From: Cyathus striatus
Lineage: Eukaryota; Basidiomycota; Agaricomycetes; Agaricales; Nidulariaceae
NCBI GenBank assembly: GCA_025738555.1
Contig: JAOVFP010000004.1
Location: 6,014,001 to 6,078,000 of the forward strand
DNA length: 64,000 bases
Direction of reading: 5' to 3'
Below are positions 22,940 to 34,849 of the stretch, piece after piece. A program made the translations under genes and the position numbers. Each line of letters opens with the position of its first letter. Within the stretch, counting starts at the first letter, position 1. Below the pieces are notes generated by a model that had not been told where the DNA came from, did not search any database, and saw only the letters and a list, made by a program, of their open reading frames with translations.

Positions 22940-23164
22940 GTACTTGTTATTCATATAGGTGTAAAGTTTTACTTGAAATCCATGATTCTATATTCTCAGT
23001 AAAATACCACTGGTGTTTATGCATGGCTTAGGACATCGCTGGCTAGATAAATCATAGCTGGGAAAGTTCAAAGTAAGATGATAATTACGCGTTTAATATT
23101 TACTTTCGTAGATGAACATTTCAAATCGCTCAAAGAAAAATAGTAGGCATACTTAAATGGAGCA

Positions 23165-23261
23165 TTCGAGTACGGGGAATCGAACCCCGAGCTACCGCGA
23201 TATAATACAGACTATTTCAGATTATGAGAGGCGGTAATGTTAGCCATTACACCATACTCGA
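23165..23261 (-). tRNA. tRNA-Glu(CUC), intron-containing, intact
   Basis: All elements pair: acceptor TCGAGTA/TACTCGA with discriminator A; D stem GTGT/ACAT with GG in the loop; anticodon stem ACCGC/GCGGT; loop CTCTCA then a 25-nt intron (TAATCTGAAA... to ...TTATAT) then C; T-arm CGGGG TTCGATT CCCCG. Anticodon CTC reads GAG (glutamate). The intron sits between positions 37 and 38, the canonical nuclear position. The mature length without CCA is 72 nt. It is the best copy of a minus-strand cluster of at least nine. Confidence 0.88.
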
Positions 23262-24004
23262 ATTATACTAAATTGGATACAATGCCATAACTTAAGGCCT
23301 TTGCATGAGCATGTGTAATAGCACTTTCACCTCGCGCGAAATTCGGGGCATCACGCAACCGTCAGTTCATTACGTCATCCCACCGTACGCGGCTACGCGC
23401 ACGAACCACCACCGCCTTCCGGCTTCCATGATCCCATCCCATCCCGATTCAACGAGCTTCCCAGACATTGTCACTACGTTCTCTTCCCATGTCCTATAGC
23501 ACAGCACAGCACCGCATTCCTTCGCTCAGCGCTCAACATAGGCGTGACTTGGGATAACCATCTATGTATCTCCCCTTTAAATTTAAAAATCCTTGGCAGA
23601 CGAAGAGTTACGGACATGCATCGCATTACGCAGTACGTGTCTGCTGCGCATCGATGAAATGCCCCCCTCGTGTCCACTGTCAACCGAATGGAACCATGGA
23701 ATCCATGACGTCTCGGGTATTGTTCCTTCCTTCTCGCCCGGATGAAGCTTAGATGAATGAAAGCATGCTTGTGGCTGCGCCGGTGGCGGATGGTACTTAT
23801 AAAAGCCTGTATTTGGCTGGCTGCTCGATTGATCGTTTCTTCTTTCTTTTTCTTTTTGGTGTTGGAGACGGTTACTATCCCTCTTTTAACTTTTTTCTTA
23901 TAAGGTCGAGTGCTCCCTTCGTTCTTCTTCCTCGTTAGATTCTTACCGCTACAATCTTACAGTCCCCCTTTCCCTTCCTCATCTGTTATACCTACGACCC
24001 CACG
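23262..24004. promoter_or_regulatory. Upstream region of the cysteine-tailed membrane protein gene
   Basis: GC-richer than the surrounding sequence. Contains TATAAAA at 23798-23804 and a CT-rich leader with GTTCTTCTTCC up to the ATG at 24005, as is common in highly expressed fungal genes. TTACGTCA (near 23371) and TGACGTC (near 23706) resemble CRE/ATF-type sites. Short open frames here look random. Confidence 0.4.
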
Positions 24005-25474
24005 ATGCCAATTATAACAACACAACAAGCCGCTCCCAAGGGCATGCAAATCCAACCTTACGACCAATACCAACTCCTCGAAAAGTCCCCCCATGCCCAC
24101 TCCCACCAGTGCCAAGACTCCCAATGCCAACAAAACGACTCAGACATTCCACACCAACATACAAAATGCCACTCGACACGCCGAAATCGCTTCCTCCTGC
24201 ACCTCTTGGCAATCACCACGCTCCTCTTCGGTGTCCTCGCAGTAACATGCTTCGTACACGCCTCCTCGATCGATTGGAGTGCGCTGTTTACTTGGGACGG
24301 GATGGGTGAGGGGTTGGTTAGAAGGGCGGCGGATGGGACTACGGATGGGGCTTTTACGAATCGGAAACGTGAGTTTTTTTGACTTGATATACTGAAGATG
24401 GGGGCTGATGAGAGGGGGACAGTGTATCTGATTATTGTTTTCGTTGGGCTGTTTGTGGTGGTTATTTTGGGTATTATGCTTAGTGCTTGGTGTTGTCGAG
24501 GTATGTTCTTTCTTTTCATCTCTTTTTGTGCTTTTCGTTTCGATTGTATGCGCTGTCATTATATTCTTCCTTCATTGCTCCTGTCTTCATTAGCCACTTC
24601 GTTCCTCGCTCCCCCACCTTCATGCCACATTGACACGATACGTCTCCTTCCTCGCTTGCGTCCCTGTCCTCACTTCGCTCCCCCACTCATCCTTCCTTTC
24701 TCTGTCCTCCTCTACCGTCCCCCTCCTTCCCACCCCCCGTCCTCCCGTTCCCGTTCCCGTTACCTTCTCTTCTCCCGTCCTTTCAAATACCGGCGCTAAC
24801 AACTCCCTCCCAACAGGATCATTCGAAAACCCACTCTGCTGTCCTTGTTACCTATGCGCATGCTGTGGCGGTCTCGGTAAGCCTTGTTTCTTATTTTTCC
24901 ACCTTGTTCTTTGGTTTGTTCGTTGTTCTCCGTTGTTCGAGCATGTGTTGTTCCTCTGCGTTCGGAGTGTCACCTTCCTCCGGTCTGGCTGGATCTTGAC
25001 CACATCAAACGCGTACACCGTTTCGTTCGGATTCCTGTTCTTTCATCGGCGAAGAGACTCGTAGGACGTGATTGTACGACAGTGGTGTTCATTGGGATAC
25101 GCACTTTGCCATCGTGATGAGTTTTTCTTTCGTTCGTTTGAACGTAAGATGGCACTTTTGTGCTACCCTGCTACTTCGTCGAGATGGGGTTTCGTGTGTT
25201 GCGCCTTTTCGTCTTGCAAGGAAGGGTAGAGGCGGACTTCGTACCTTCACGTTCGTTCGAGGATGGGATTATGGATAGCGCCGCTGCATTGCGTTGGCGC
25301 TGGCCTTTACGTTTTGTTCGAAGGTGCGCGATATCGCGTTGTCGCTTTTCTGTTTTTTTATTCCTCGTTTATTGTCCTCCCTGCTTATCATTCATTATTC
25401 TAACCTACTCTCTCTCAGCTTGCTTGGAATGCATCGGATGCGGACTGTGTGCGGAGGGGGTGGATCAGATGTAG
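24005..25474 (+). CDS. Single-pass membrane protein with a conserved cysteine-rich tail (185 aa)
   Basis: Four exons, 24005-24368, 24423-24500, 24817-24876 and 25419-25474 (558 nt including TAG). The frames join exactly; introns are 54, 316 and 542 nt with GT-AG ends. The N-terminal half is hydrophilic and His/Gln-rich, followed by a hydrophobic segment (LLHLLAITTLLFGVLAVTCF, about residues 62-81). A strong second membrane segment is encoded by exon 2 (YLIIVFVGLFVVVILGIML). The tail, split over exons 2-4, is dense in cysteine: AWCCRG, NPLCCPCYLCACCGGL, ACLECIGCGLCAEG. Such tails are candidates for palmitoylation or metal binding at the cytoplasmic face. I remember similar cysteine tails in conserved hypothetical proteins of agaricomycetes but know no function. 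The two long introns are unusual here. Confidence 0.7.
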
Positions 25475-27530
25475 TCTTTTTCGTCTTTTGTCTTGTTGGA
25501 GATGTAGCTATGGCATGGACTTTTTGATGATTATTGATGTTGATACCTGATTTGGTTGAACTTTAGGACTGTTTTCTACATTGATATGACTTTTTAAAGA
25601 TGATTGAGGGGTGTTTATTGTATCTATAGGATTGTTTTTTGTATTGTTGATATTTTTTGGACTGAGATAGTTTTTTGGTGATTATCTTTTTGATTGTTTG
25701 ATTTGAGATGTGATTTCAGGATTGTGAGATGATGTTGCTCAGGCCTCCCAGTCAAAAGTTGGTCTAGGGAGAACTATTGGTATCAATTGAGATCCAACTG
25801 CTAGATGACACTATATCTTGCTAGCAAAAATAGAATACATTGATTTTTTGTGAGTGTCATCCAAGCACATCTATTCTAAACTAATGCCAAGTGCAACTCC
25901 CATTTTAAAAGTGTTTATTTATCTGGCAACAACATAACATTTGGTAGTGTCATTCTAGCTATGTCTTGCCATGTTTTTTACATTCTGAGCCATTTTAAAA
26001 CAAAAAATGTATATTGGAAATGAATCTAATAACATATAATACTATCTACACAAATATAACACCAACAAAGCTTGCAATACAGCACTGCTGAATTTACTAT
26101 AATGCCATCAGCAACAGTTCAAATATCACATAGCATGTTGAGAAGGGAGACAACAATAATGGAGGGAAGAGCATTGACAATAATGAGCAGGCAACACAGA
26201 GGGTAAAGTGTGATATCATGTGACCAATATTAAATAATAATAATTGTATTTAAATAGTTTAAAATATACTATTATTTTTAAATGTTTTGGGTGAACCACA
26301 CATGGATTCCATATGTACAATTTAATGTGTACTGTATCAATTTGAATAGATTGTCAGTCATGTGTCACAGACCCCTCCTGATGTGCTGAAATTTGGTGCT
26401 TGTAATGTATCATGAAGGCAACTGATGAAAGGTTTAGCTGTCACAAATTTAAAAAATTTGCCAACCTGGGATTGATCCAACAGTTTCACAGCCCTTCACT
26501 TAAATTTTCATCCTGAGCACATTTAAACTCATTTACAGCCAAGCTACTACATAATTCATCATGTACATAGTGAATTTCTATGAAATAAAACACACACATT
26601 TGATAAATATGCCGAAATTTTTTGCACATTACACTGTACTTCCCAGTTGATGAAATGTCTCACTGGTTGGGCCTGTTACACTCCTTGAGGAGTGCCAATC
26701 TATTTGAATTGATACAGTAGTTCACTTTCTTTATAGCTGTATTCACCTTCTGAATGATGTTTTTTAAGAAGTGGAATTCACATGTACTTCATGTGGAATT
26801 AGGTGAAGTGCATGTGGAAATTTTGGGGGGTGTCAGCCAAATTTCTCATTTAACATAGGTGTTAAATGATGTTGGATATCATATAAGCTCTGGGTTATAT
26901 GAGTGAGGCATATATTATATATAGTATACAGGTTATTCATTTTTATTTGTATTTATGTTTAAATCCTAGTTTATAGTTGGTTGTGTACATACATATATTA
27001 TGACTATGCTGTGTTACTAGTATCTAAGTATGACAATGATGATTGCTCCATAGTTATGTAAGCTGCAATGTAGATTGGACTTGGGAAATGCTTTCCAGAG
27101 TGTAATCATATGCCCTTGCTAAACCTCTTCAGTGTCATGTCCAACTCCCCAGCTCCAACCAGTATCACATTCCCATGTATCACCTCCTAGCCCCTACTCA
27201 GACTAACTCTAGTGCTATTCCTGGGCCACAATGGCCAAATCTGACTAAATGCCATGTCCCTTGCTTCACCCTTGGCCATTTTTTTGGGGCCCCTTCCCTG
27301 GGTGGCATGTCACCAGGTTCCCAATCCAGCCACAAGCCTGACTCCAGTATGAAACTCCAAGATAAGATAGCTTGGACCCTCAGTATTTCCAGAAGCTGTT
27401 GTTGAAATTGATTGGTGGTGGGAATATAATCTTTGGTGATGCCAGGTAACACATAACATGATGGGGTAAGGTTGTCATAATCAGGTGTGGTGAGAAATTG
27501 AAAGTGTAGGGCAGAGTGCAAAAATGACTG
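25475..27530. other. AT-rich repeat-derived stretch without genes
   Basis: No coding region is supported. Around 26463-26555 (minus) a possible tRNA-derived SINE is seen: an A-box-like TAGCTTGGCTG and a B-box-like GGATCAATCC about 70 nt apart, without tRNA folding. The segment from 25749 (CAGTCAAAAGT..TCTAGGGA) resembles 17586 onward, suggesting a shared degenerate repeat. Confidence 0.35.
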
Positions 27531-27535
27531 CCAGT

Positions 27536-27652
27536 GTGTGGATTGAACCAAGGGGCTTGTGCTCAAGCAGGGTATTCCTCTACCCTTGCCTGTGGGGGTG
27601 CAATGCAGGCATTCACAATGGTGACCACTACACCACTGTGCCCCAACCAGGT
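27536..27652 (-). repeat. tRNA-like element (possible SINE head)
   Basis: On the minus strand GTGGTGTAGTGGTCACCATT resembles a D arm with box A, and TTGGTTCAATCCACAC resembles a T-arm with box B, about 70 nt further. The region between does not fold as an anticodon arm. It is therefore more likely a tRNA-derived SINE remnant than a tRNA gene. A 153-codon frame crossing it is not supported as a gene. Confidence 0.4.
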
Positions 27653-27662
27653 TATTCATAAA

Positions 27663-28100
27663 AACTCATTACATTATGCTTCTTACTATTATTACAATTG
27701 TATTATGTCTACTCACAAGTACTCATTACTTTACATTCCCTATTGTTATTGTAATGCTATTATGTGTACTCATAAATGCTTATTACCTTCTGTTGTTTAT
27801 TTTTATTGTAATGTTAGTATGCATACTCATAAGTACCCAGTACTTTATGTTTCCTATTATTATTGTAATACTATTATGTCTACTTTATGTCTACTCATAA
27901 GTACTCATCACTTTATGTTTTCTATTATTACTGTAATGCTACTATGTGTACTCATAAGCACTCATTACTTTATGTTTTCTATTATTATTGTAATACTAGT
28001 ATGCATACTCATAAGTACTCATTAATTTATGTTTCCTATTGCTATTGTATTAACATTATGTTTACTCATAAGTGCTCATTACTTTATGCTTCCTATTATG
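27663..28100. repeat. Tandem repeat of about 60-66 bp, six to seven copies
   Basis: Each unit contains TATGTTTCCTATTATTATTG, TAATACTATTATG and ACTCATAAGTACTCATTACT with small changes. One unit has an internal duplication of TCTACTTTATG. Open frames on the plus strand (Tyr/Cys/His-rich or Ile/Leu-rich) are products of the repeat. Confidence 0.8.
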
Positions 28101-28265
28101 CACGCTTTCCCATGCATTACATCTGTCACATATTTCCTGTGTGTTACCTTCATTACACATTTCGTGCATGTCACTACATTTTTCCCACATGCCACATTTA
28201 TCACAAATTTCTTGTGCATCATGTTTGTCACAGTTTTCATGTGCATTAGATATTTCCTGCACATT
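28101..28265. repeat. Degenerate short tandem repeat of about 30 bp
   Basis: Recurrent CACATTTCCTGTG..., TGTCAC and TGCATTA blocks directly follow the 64-bp array. Much more degraded than the array. Confidence 0.4.
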
Positions 28266-29970
28266 CCAAATGTTACCAGTGATTCATGTCTCAGATCATT
28301 TTAACAGATGGAGTCTGACCCCATCAATGAGAACATTGCACATGATTATGGAGAAATGATATGCTTGTGATGTATTCCTCTAGCTATTAGTAAAAAACCT
28401 CACCAAGGCAAGTCGCTACTGAATTTCATTACCAGAGCATACATATCTAAGTGAAGGTATAAGTGATCTGCTGAGCAGCTGATCTCAGAGCACAAAATAT
28501 TTTGATGCTTCTGAGCATGGTACTCTGGGTTTCTATACAACCCTTCCTTATGCATATCTCCAACACCAGGGTCTAGTTAGATCACACAGCAGTGGAAAAA
28601 GTGCTAGTGCATATGCTGAAACTCTATATTAATCCCTCCCACCTAATCCTTTCTATTGAGATTGTAATTAACACTTAGTGGAGGGACAATCAGTGAAGAA
28701 GAGGTCTGCCATGAGTCTCCAATGAGCAAGAGACTAACAATAGCCTACTCTGGATTAACATCAGTAGCTTGAAATCTTGAGAGGGCACTAGCATAGCTCA
28801 CAGTCTCAGCTGTCTATATCACTGTACATCCAATCTAATTGGTTTTTAACAATCCCTTCAACACCTCTTCTATATTCCTTGGATCATGTCTCTGTGAGAT
28901 GGAAATGGGGCCTGTCAAATTATACAGTTCCACAACATTTACCTGGCACATTATATGGTTATAGGTATAACTGATCATGAGAAGTGATTTATGTTTTCTA
29001 TTCTAGAGAGAGAGCAGGTTAGCAAACATGGACTGCAAAAATGGGCAGATGAAATGAAAAGGGAGAGCAAATGGTGAAATATGGAACATCAAATAAAATG
29101 AATGGAGGGGAAAGCAAAAGCATAAGGGGGGATGGTGGCTGGGAAGAGTGAGGTGATGACAGAAGACAAAAAAATGGTGAAAGAAATGAGAGAAGGGGAA
29201 GGAAGATTGAGGTGAGGAAGAAATGGTACATGGGAAGAAAAGAATGAAGGGGAATGCTGTAAGATAAAGGAATCTAAGGGAGAAAGTATGCAGAGGAGAT
29301 GTACAAACCAACAAGCCTCACACCTAACCTCCTCTGAGTCCTAAATCCAAAACAGCTCCCTCTCTCATTTGTCCTTCTCAAGCACCCTATCTACTCACCA
29401 AGTAGCACAAAGGGCAAAAGGTACTCCTTCTTGTGGTTTGCTTTCTGATCTAACACTACACACAACTTGAAGACAATTTGGACATGTCCCTCAGGATGAG
29501 AGAAGGACATATAGCTCACCCCTCCTCTTTAACCCCTCTCCATACATGTTTAACTTGAGTGTTCTTCATCACAGGTGGTTGCTCTTGCAGTTTTGTCCAG
29601 GGAATGTCATGATCAAGTCATGGTAGCAGGGAACAAGCAGACATAGTAAATGTAGAATTGTTTTGTCTCCCATATGACATGGATTGCTGAGTACATGAAG
29701 TCTGTTGGTATGCATTGATAAGACTAACTTTTAGATTATGTTATTTTATGTAGTATTAACACCACCAATGAAGAACATAAAGTTCAAGTTAGTTTATATT
29801 TAGTTCAAGGGCACAAGAGTTTCAAGTATAGTAAAGGAACAATGTATTTAATAGGAGATAATGTGATTGCTTTCAGGTACTCTCAGATTCAGATTTCAGA
29901 TTTCATAATTGTACTCAAATTCCAATATCAGATTCAGAACATACTCTACTGCGAGAACGGAAGTACAGCC
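28266..29970. other. Repeat-derived sequence without genes
   Basis: A purine-rich segment (about 29010-29310) gives serine/phenylalanine/proline-rich frames on the minus strand that I do not accept as coding. Nothing else is identified. Confidence 0.35.
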
Positions 29971-31959
29971 AGTGTGGTGCTTAAGTATGGAAAGCTGGAG
30001 CACCATGTTCTAAGCCATCAAAATAAATCAAATTCCATACTTCGGCCCCTCATATGCTGATTTACAATCTAGATTTAATTTTTGGTTGCTTGTTTTTTGG
30101 TTACAAAGGTTGGTTGAGTGTGCTCGGGTGTTGGGAGCCTTTGTTGGGGTTGCGATGTGTGTTCTTGGGTATATCCATGAGCTTTTTGAGATAAAGATGC
30201 TGACTTTTTCATAGACATATATTCAAAAGACTGCAAAAATTGACATATTCCACATCTTAGACTATCTCAAGATGTCATTCCAAGTAGGATTATGTAGCAT
30301 TCTAAATCTGCTTATATCTCAAGCTATCCTTAACCTATCCTCAGTTCCCCACTCACTCCTCCCTGTCCTTTCCTAAAATATACATTTTCTGTGCTGTTAT
30401 GACATTGTACCCAATCCCAAGGAACATTTTGACACGTTACAACTTTTCCAGCACTACTTGCAAAGCCAGACCCTAAAGCTTGACCTTACATATCTCGATA
30501 ATATCCCTCAAGCCAAAGTCCAATTTTTTCAATTCTCTCTTCACGTTTGAGCTCTATTATTGTATTTACTTTCCATTTCGTCACCAGTTTCCATAGTAGC
30601 TTATTCTTATTTTTTATTTAATTATATTTCACTCTGTATATAAGATGCCATGTTTTTATACAGCTCTTGCAATCAAGATTTATACCAATCCATCTATGGT
30701 TTGGGGGTAACCCATGGATTTTATTATATTAAAATTTAATGTGAATGTACTGCATCATAATTATATGAAATTACATGTTTAATTGAGTAAATGACTGGAA
30801 CTAAACTATGTATTCCGAGATTTTAAGATGCATTTTAATACATGCAGCATGCTCATATTATTATAAGGATGCAGAATTCAGCTTAACAATGCAGAACTCA
30901 TTTTAATGGCATTAGAATCATTAGAGCAATCCTGGTAGTACTCAAATTCTAAGTTCTATATTCCTCACAGTCAATTTTCTCAATTTCAATGCTCTACATG
31001 CTTTTTGTGATGCTGGAAATTCATCTCAAGATCCATTCTCACTTATTATGTTCCAAACCGATCCTCCTCTTCTTTTCAATGAGGTGTAGACAACGAATTT
31101 TAATTTACTCTTACACCCACTGCATCATTTGACATGACTAAATTGTTATTTCATAGCTTGCTTTGTCATTATTCATGTACTTCATTACTTCACTCTCCAA
31201 ATCACACTTAAGTTATTTGCTTTGAATATATGTTCTTGGTATCTCTTTGCCATTCATTGAAATGTGAGTTGCCTCTTGCCATATCATGATCAGGCTTTCT
31301 TTTCAGTAGTTTCCTTTTATGTACTTGAAACTTGACCTTCAATTCCCTAAAGCTGTCTGTTTTGATGTTCTCTGTATTACTTTCAAGTTGGTTCTTTGAG
31401 TTTACACCTCTGCATTTATTCTCTCTAATGATTTCTGTGTCAATATTACACTAAAATGAGATCACTCTTAGGCCATAAGTAAGGTGTCTTATTTCTATTG
31501 CGTTCTCGACATATCTCTTAGGCTATTTTTGTAGGCCTTCTGTGGTCTGTATTACATTTCTGAACACAGCACTGTTTCAATATTACACGTGCAGCCATTT
31601 ACATTACCTAAGACCATCTATTTCACTGTTATAATGTTTCTACTCCTTGTAACACATAGTAAATGACACCATTCTTCTCTTTTAATGGATATCAATAAAT
31701 TGAAATATAAAGAAAAATATATTGGTTGCTCATAACCCATAGTATTTTTGACAATATAGAGTTTACAATAGTGTCATATCCCATATCACCTACCTCCGGA
31801 CTCCTATGCCATTACTCCACCTTCACCTTTGTTTACTCCAGACTTGATTACACTCTTAATATTACTTATTGATTACTGTACATAGATTACTCTTGTTTCC
31901 TTTCCTTCCATTCTACTGAGCTATCCCCTCAGTATTGTAGTATACATATCATAGTGAGT

Positions 31960-32420
31960 CACTTATCATTCTTAAGTGTGCCACTATCTGTTTTACTTTA
32001 CACCACCATATGTGCTCACTTCTCCAATGCATTTTATTATGTTTAATTAGTTATAGTCTTCATTCTACATATGCCTACCCTGACCGTACTTCTCCACTGG
32101 CCTTGGCCAGCGGCCTTTACTTACTCCGAGTCTCCAGTATTTAAGTAGTACTCGATTTGTACTTAGACTTTAGTTTCATATTGAACTATGTCCTCACCCT
32201 TCAGTCTGACTTGAGTTACATCTCTCGTCTTCTCTGAAGGGCTTGCCCTTACTCCGAAATACAGGACCAGGAATCCCAGGGGCGCAGCACATAAGCTGAA
32301 GCTGAAGTCCTACCCCCTGAGTTCTCATTCTCCACTTTCATCTCATACTCACCCCTCGCTTCTCCACAGTCACCCTCTCGTACTCCACCGCCAAGTCAGG
32401 CTAGGGGCACGGTCATGACA
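31960..32420 (-). repeat. LTR-like remnant A
   Basis: The minus strand begins TGTCATGACCGTGCCCCTAG at 32420 and contains CTTCAGCTTATGTGCTGCGC CCC, shared with the remnants ending at 35291 and 39692 and starting at 34177. The 3' boundary is uncertain. Confidence 0.4.
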
Positions 32421-32442
32421 AATAGTCTCCTCTGGGGTGAAT

Positions 32443-32684
32443 TTGACTCTTAGGCTGAAGGAGTATGAAAGGGAATATGGAATGCAGTATTGTCTACTTA
32501 GTGTCTTTGTTCTAATGAGTGGTCAAGATGGCATGGAAAGGTCTTATGGGATTAACAAGGAACTTGACTCTTAGGCTGAAGGAGTATGAAAGGGAATATG
32601 GAATGCAGTATTGTCTATCTAGTGTCTTTGTTCTAATGAGTGGTCAAGATGGCATGGAAAGGTCTTATGGGATTAACAAGGAAC
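32443..32684 (+). repeat. Two-copy 121-bp direct tandem duplication
   Basis: TTGACTCTTAGGCTGAAGGA starts at 32443 and again at 32564; the following sequence is almost identical through GGGATTAACAAGGAAC. I see only a few differences, so the duplication is recent. The 73-codon frame over the junction is not supported. Confidence 0.75.
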
Positions 32685-33950
32685 TTTCATGTGCAGGCCA
32701 GGCATGTTCCTCACACTGGTTTTATTTTAATCTCACCTAACAAATTGCAGTACTTTAATCGCAAATTGTGAATAATTGCACATGTAGATATATGTAATGA
32801 GCCTGAAGATTTATTGCATAAAATTTTCATCACTGAACATTATGATGAGTATATATATGATGTTCTATTTGATTTTGAACACTTGTGTTTGTTAATTTAT
32901 GCATTTGAGGAGTAGGCATATATGCTCAACTTCTATGTTGCACATTTGAGATATTATTTTACGTTCAGTTGCTTACTTTTATCCACGCACATTATCTTAA
33001 CTCTATGTATAAAAGGAAGTATTTTGGTCATAGAAAGCTCATGGGCAAGTATGCTGAAACACACATGTCGCAAGTTCACAACCCTGATGAAGGCTCCTGA
33101 TGCCCGAGCACACTAACCTAACCTTGTAACTGAAAAATGAACAACTGAAAATTAATCTAGATCATAAATCAGCATATGAGGAGCTGAAGTGCAGAATTTG
33201 ATTTATTTTGATGGCTTGGAGTGTGGTGCTCTGGCTTTCCATACTTAGGGTATTCTAAAGGTATGTCTAACTACTTATATATTTAATTACATGGCAGCAG
33301 TCTCATGTGCAATGGAATAGGTATAGTAAGTGATATGTCATAAAGTCCTAGTGGAACTATACAGTCAAAGAGGTATGGTTATCCCTTCATACAAGAATGC
33401 ATGAGGGCACACTCAGTTTCAGAGACACATCAAATGCCACACTGTGCTATTAATAGGCATGCATCAAGACATGTGCTAATACATGTGCTAATTCTGGCCA
33501 AGTACTTGGATATAATGGATACTGGTGTTTCCAGTACTGGCGCATCTGATGGCACTACCCAATGTGCTGCAGGTAGTGTTTGGCATGCGTTTCAAAGTCC
33601 TGGGGGCATGCAGTTTCCTGCATGGTGGCAGTTTTACACAAGAGAGACATATGGGTGCTCCAGGTTATTCAAGAGACTGTGTGATAGCTATGAGTGTTGG
33701 TATCTGGTGGGACCAGTGGTACTAAGAGTTCTATATTCTGAAGTATTTCCCTGAAGTCATGTGAGTGTCTAGCTTAGTACTGGGTGCATTATTCTGGGTA
33801 CAGAGAAGTACTAATACATTCCAGAGTATTATCTTTAGGTTCTTTTCTTTATTGTATAGTTATCTAGTATGTTGTAATGGCTGTAGGAATCGTTGAGCTG
33901 CCCAAATATATTATTGTTATGTCGAATCCCTTAATTTGTATTGGAGGTGA

Positions 33951-34076
33951 TACTTTGACTGGCAGCGCGGGACTCAACCCCAGCCCTTGGACTCCTCCCT
34001 TGATAGTGTACTTGTGTAGAATACTTTAGCTGGTGGCTTGGGACTCGCCCCAACTCTTGGACTCTTGGACTTGATT
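33951..34076 (+). repeat. Imperfect two-copy repeat
   Basis: GATACTTTGACTGGCAGCGC...ACTC..CCCCAG...TTGGACTC at 33951 is repeated as ATACTTTAGCTGGTGGCTTG...ACTCGCCCCAACTCTTGGACTC from about 34020. Resembles neither tRNA nor coding sequence. Confidence 0.4.
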
Positions 34077-34176
34077 TGCTAACTGTATTACTAGTACCAG
34101 ATGTCTATTATATTTCGAAAAATACCCTTATATTTTAATAGGCATATCAGCATGGAGGCAAAGCAATCAAACAGAA

Positions 34177-34560
34177 TGTCATGTCCCATTCTATTCCACT
34201 AGGGATTGAACCACAGAGTAGATAGTCTAAGTAGCAGAGTAACTGGTACTGTTAGTAGAGTGCATGGAGGTAGTGAACAAGTATGGTAGTAGTGGAACAT
34301 TGGCTTCAACTTATGTGTTGTGCCCCTTGGACTTCCAGTTCCATATTTAGAACAAAGCAGAGTAAGTGACAAAATAGCAGAGTTGGCTCAAGGCCTGAGT
34401 GGGAGAAAGAGTGTAAACATAGTTGATTTGAAACTGAAGTCTATCTACATTACAAAAGTAGTTTATATAGTAAACTACTTTGTCTGGATGTGTATGGAGT
34501 AAATGTCCATGGGTTTATGGCATCCTAGGGATAAGTAAACTCCATAGAATTAAAATACCT
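34177..34560 (+). repeat. LTR-like remnant D
   Basis: Starts TGTCATGTCCCATTCTATTC. It is inverted relative to the copy ending at 39692 and shares with it CATTGGCTTCAACTTATGTG, TTGTGCCCCTTGG, TTCCATATTTAGAACAAAG, the TATATAGTAAACTAC promoter-like stretch and GGGTTTATGGCAT. The 3' limit is uncertain. Confidence 0.45.
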
Positions 34561-34849
34561 AGTTTAGTACAACATAGTATAAATTAAAATATAATCAATT
34601 CAACTCACACCACATACACTCACTAAGAAGGTACTTGGTGGGTGTCATAGCCATACTTTTCCAACCTTCTCTGCACTTTATCTCCACACTTTCCACACTT
34701 CTTAACTTGTATAGATCTCATTCTTCTACTTTTCCCTTCCGCTCTTCTGATGAAGGTCACCAAGCTTATGTCACCTTACTCATCCAGTTCTTATCCACTC
34801 TCCATTATGCTTTTCCATCATACCCCAGGTATACTTGTCTCAGCATTCC

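Larger units (their letters stand above)
29975..33250. mobile_element. Element bounded by roughly 210-bp inverted repeats
   Basis: 29977-30190 and the reverse complement of 33040-33250 are clearly related: both contain AAGTATGGAAAGC, AGCACCA, CCATCAAAATAAATCAAATT, CTCATATGCTGATTTA and GTGTGCTCGGG in the same order. The 2.8 kb between them has no coding potential. A further copy of the end (GAAGTATGGAAAGCTGGA..CCATG) occurs at about 38957. It may be a non-autonomous transposon, or two copies of one repeat inserted in opposite directions. Confidence 0.45.

Noticed and set aside
24012..24559. Minus-strand ORFs of 66-153 codons opposite the cysteine-tailed protein
   Set aside because: Shadow frames of exons 1 and 2 and intron 1 of the plus-strand gene, whose splice model is consistent.
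25749..26050. Firm repeat relationship with 17586-17900
   Set aside because: Only a 12-bp block and a few scattered words agree; the similarity is too weak without an alignment.
27198..27659. 153-codon minus-strand ORF as a gene
   Set aside because: It crosses a tRNA-like element, has no domain, and lies in repeat-derived sequence.
27534..28359. Overlapping Tyr/Cys/His-rich and Ile/Leu-rich ORFs
   Set aside because: Periodic translations of the tandem array with no independent evidence of coding.
33955..34080. tRNA-like GGACTCAACCCC motifs
   Set aside because: A B-box-like word is present, but no A box or stems can be paired; they are part of a two-copy repeat.
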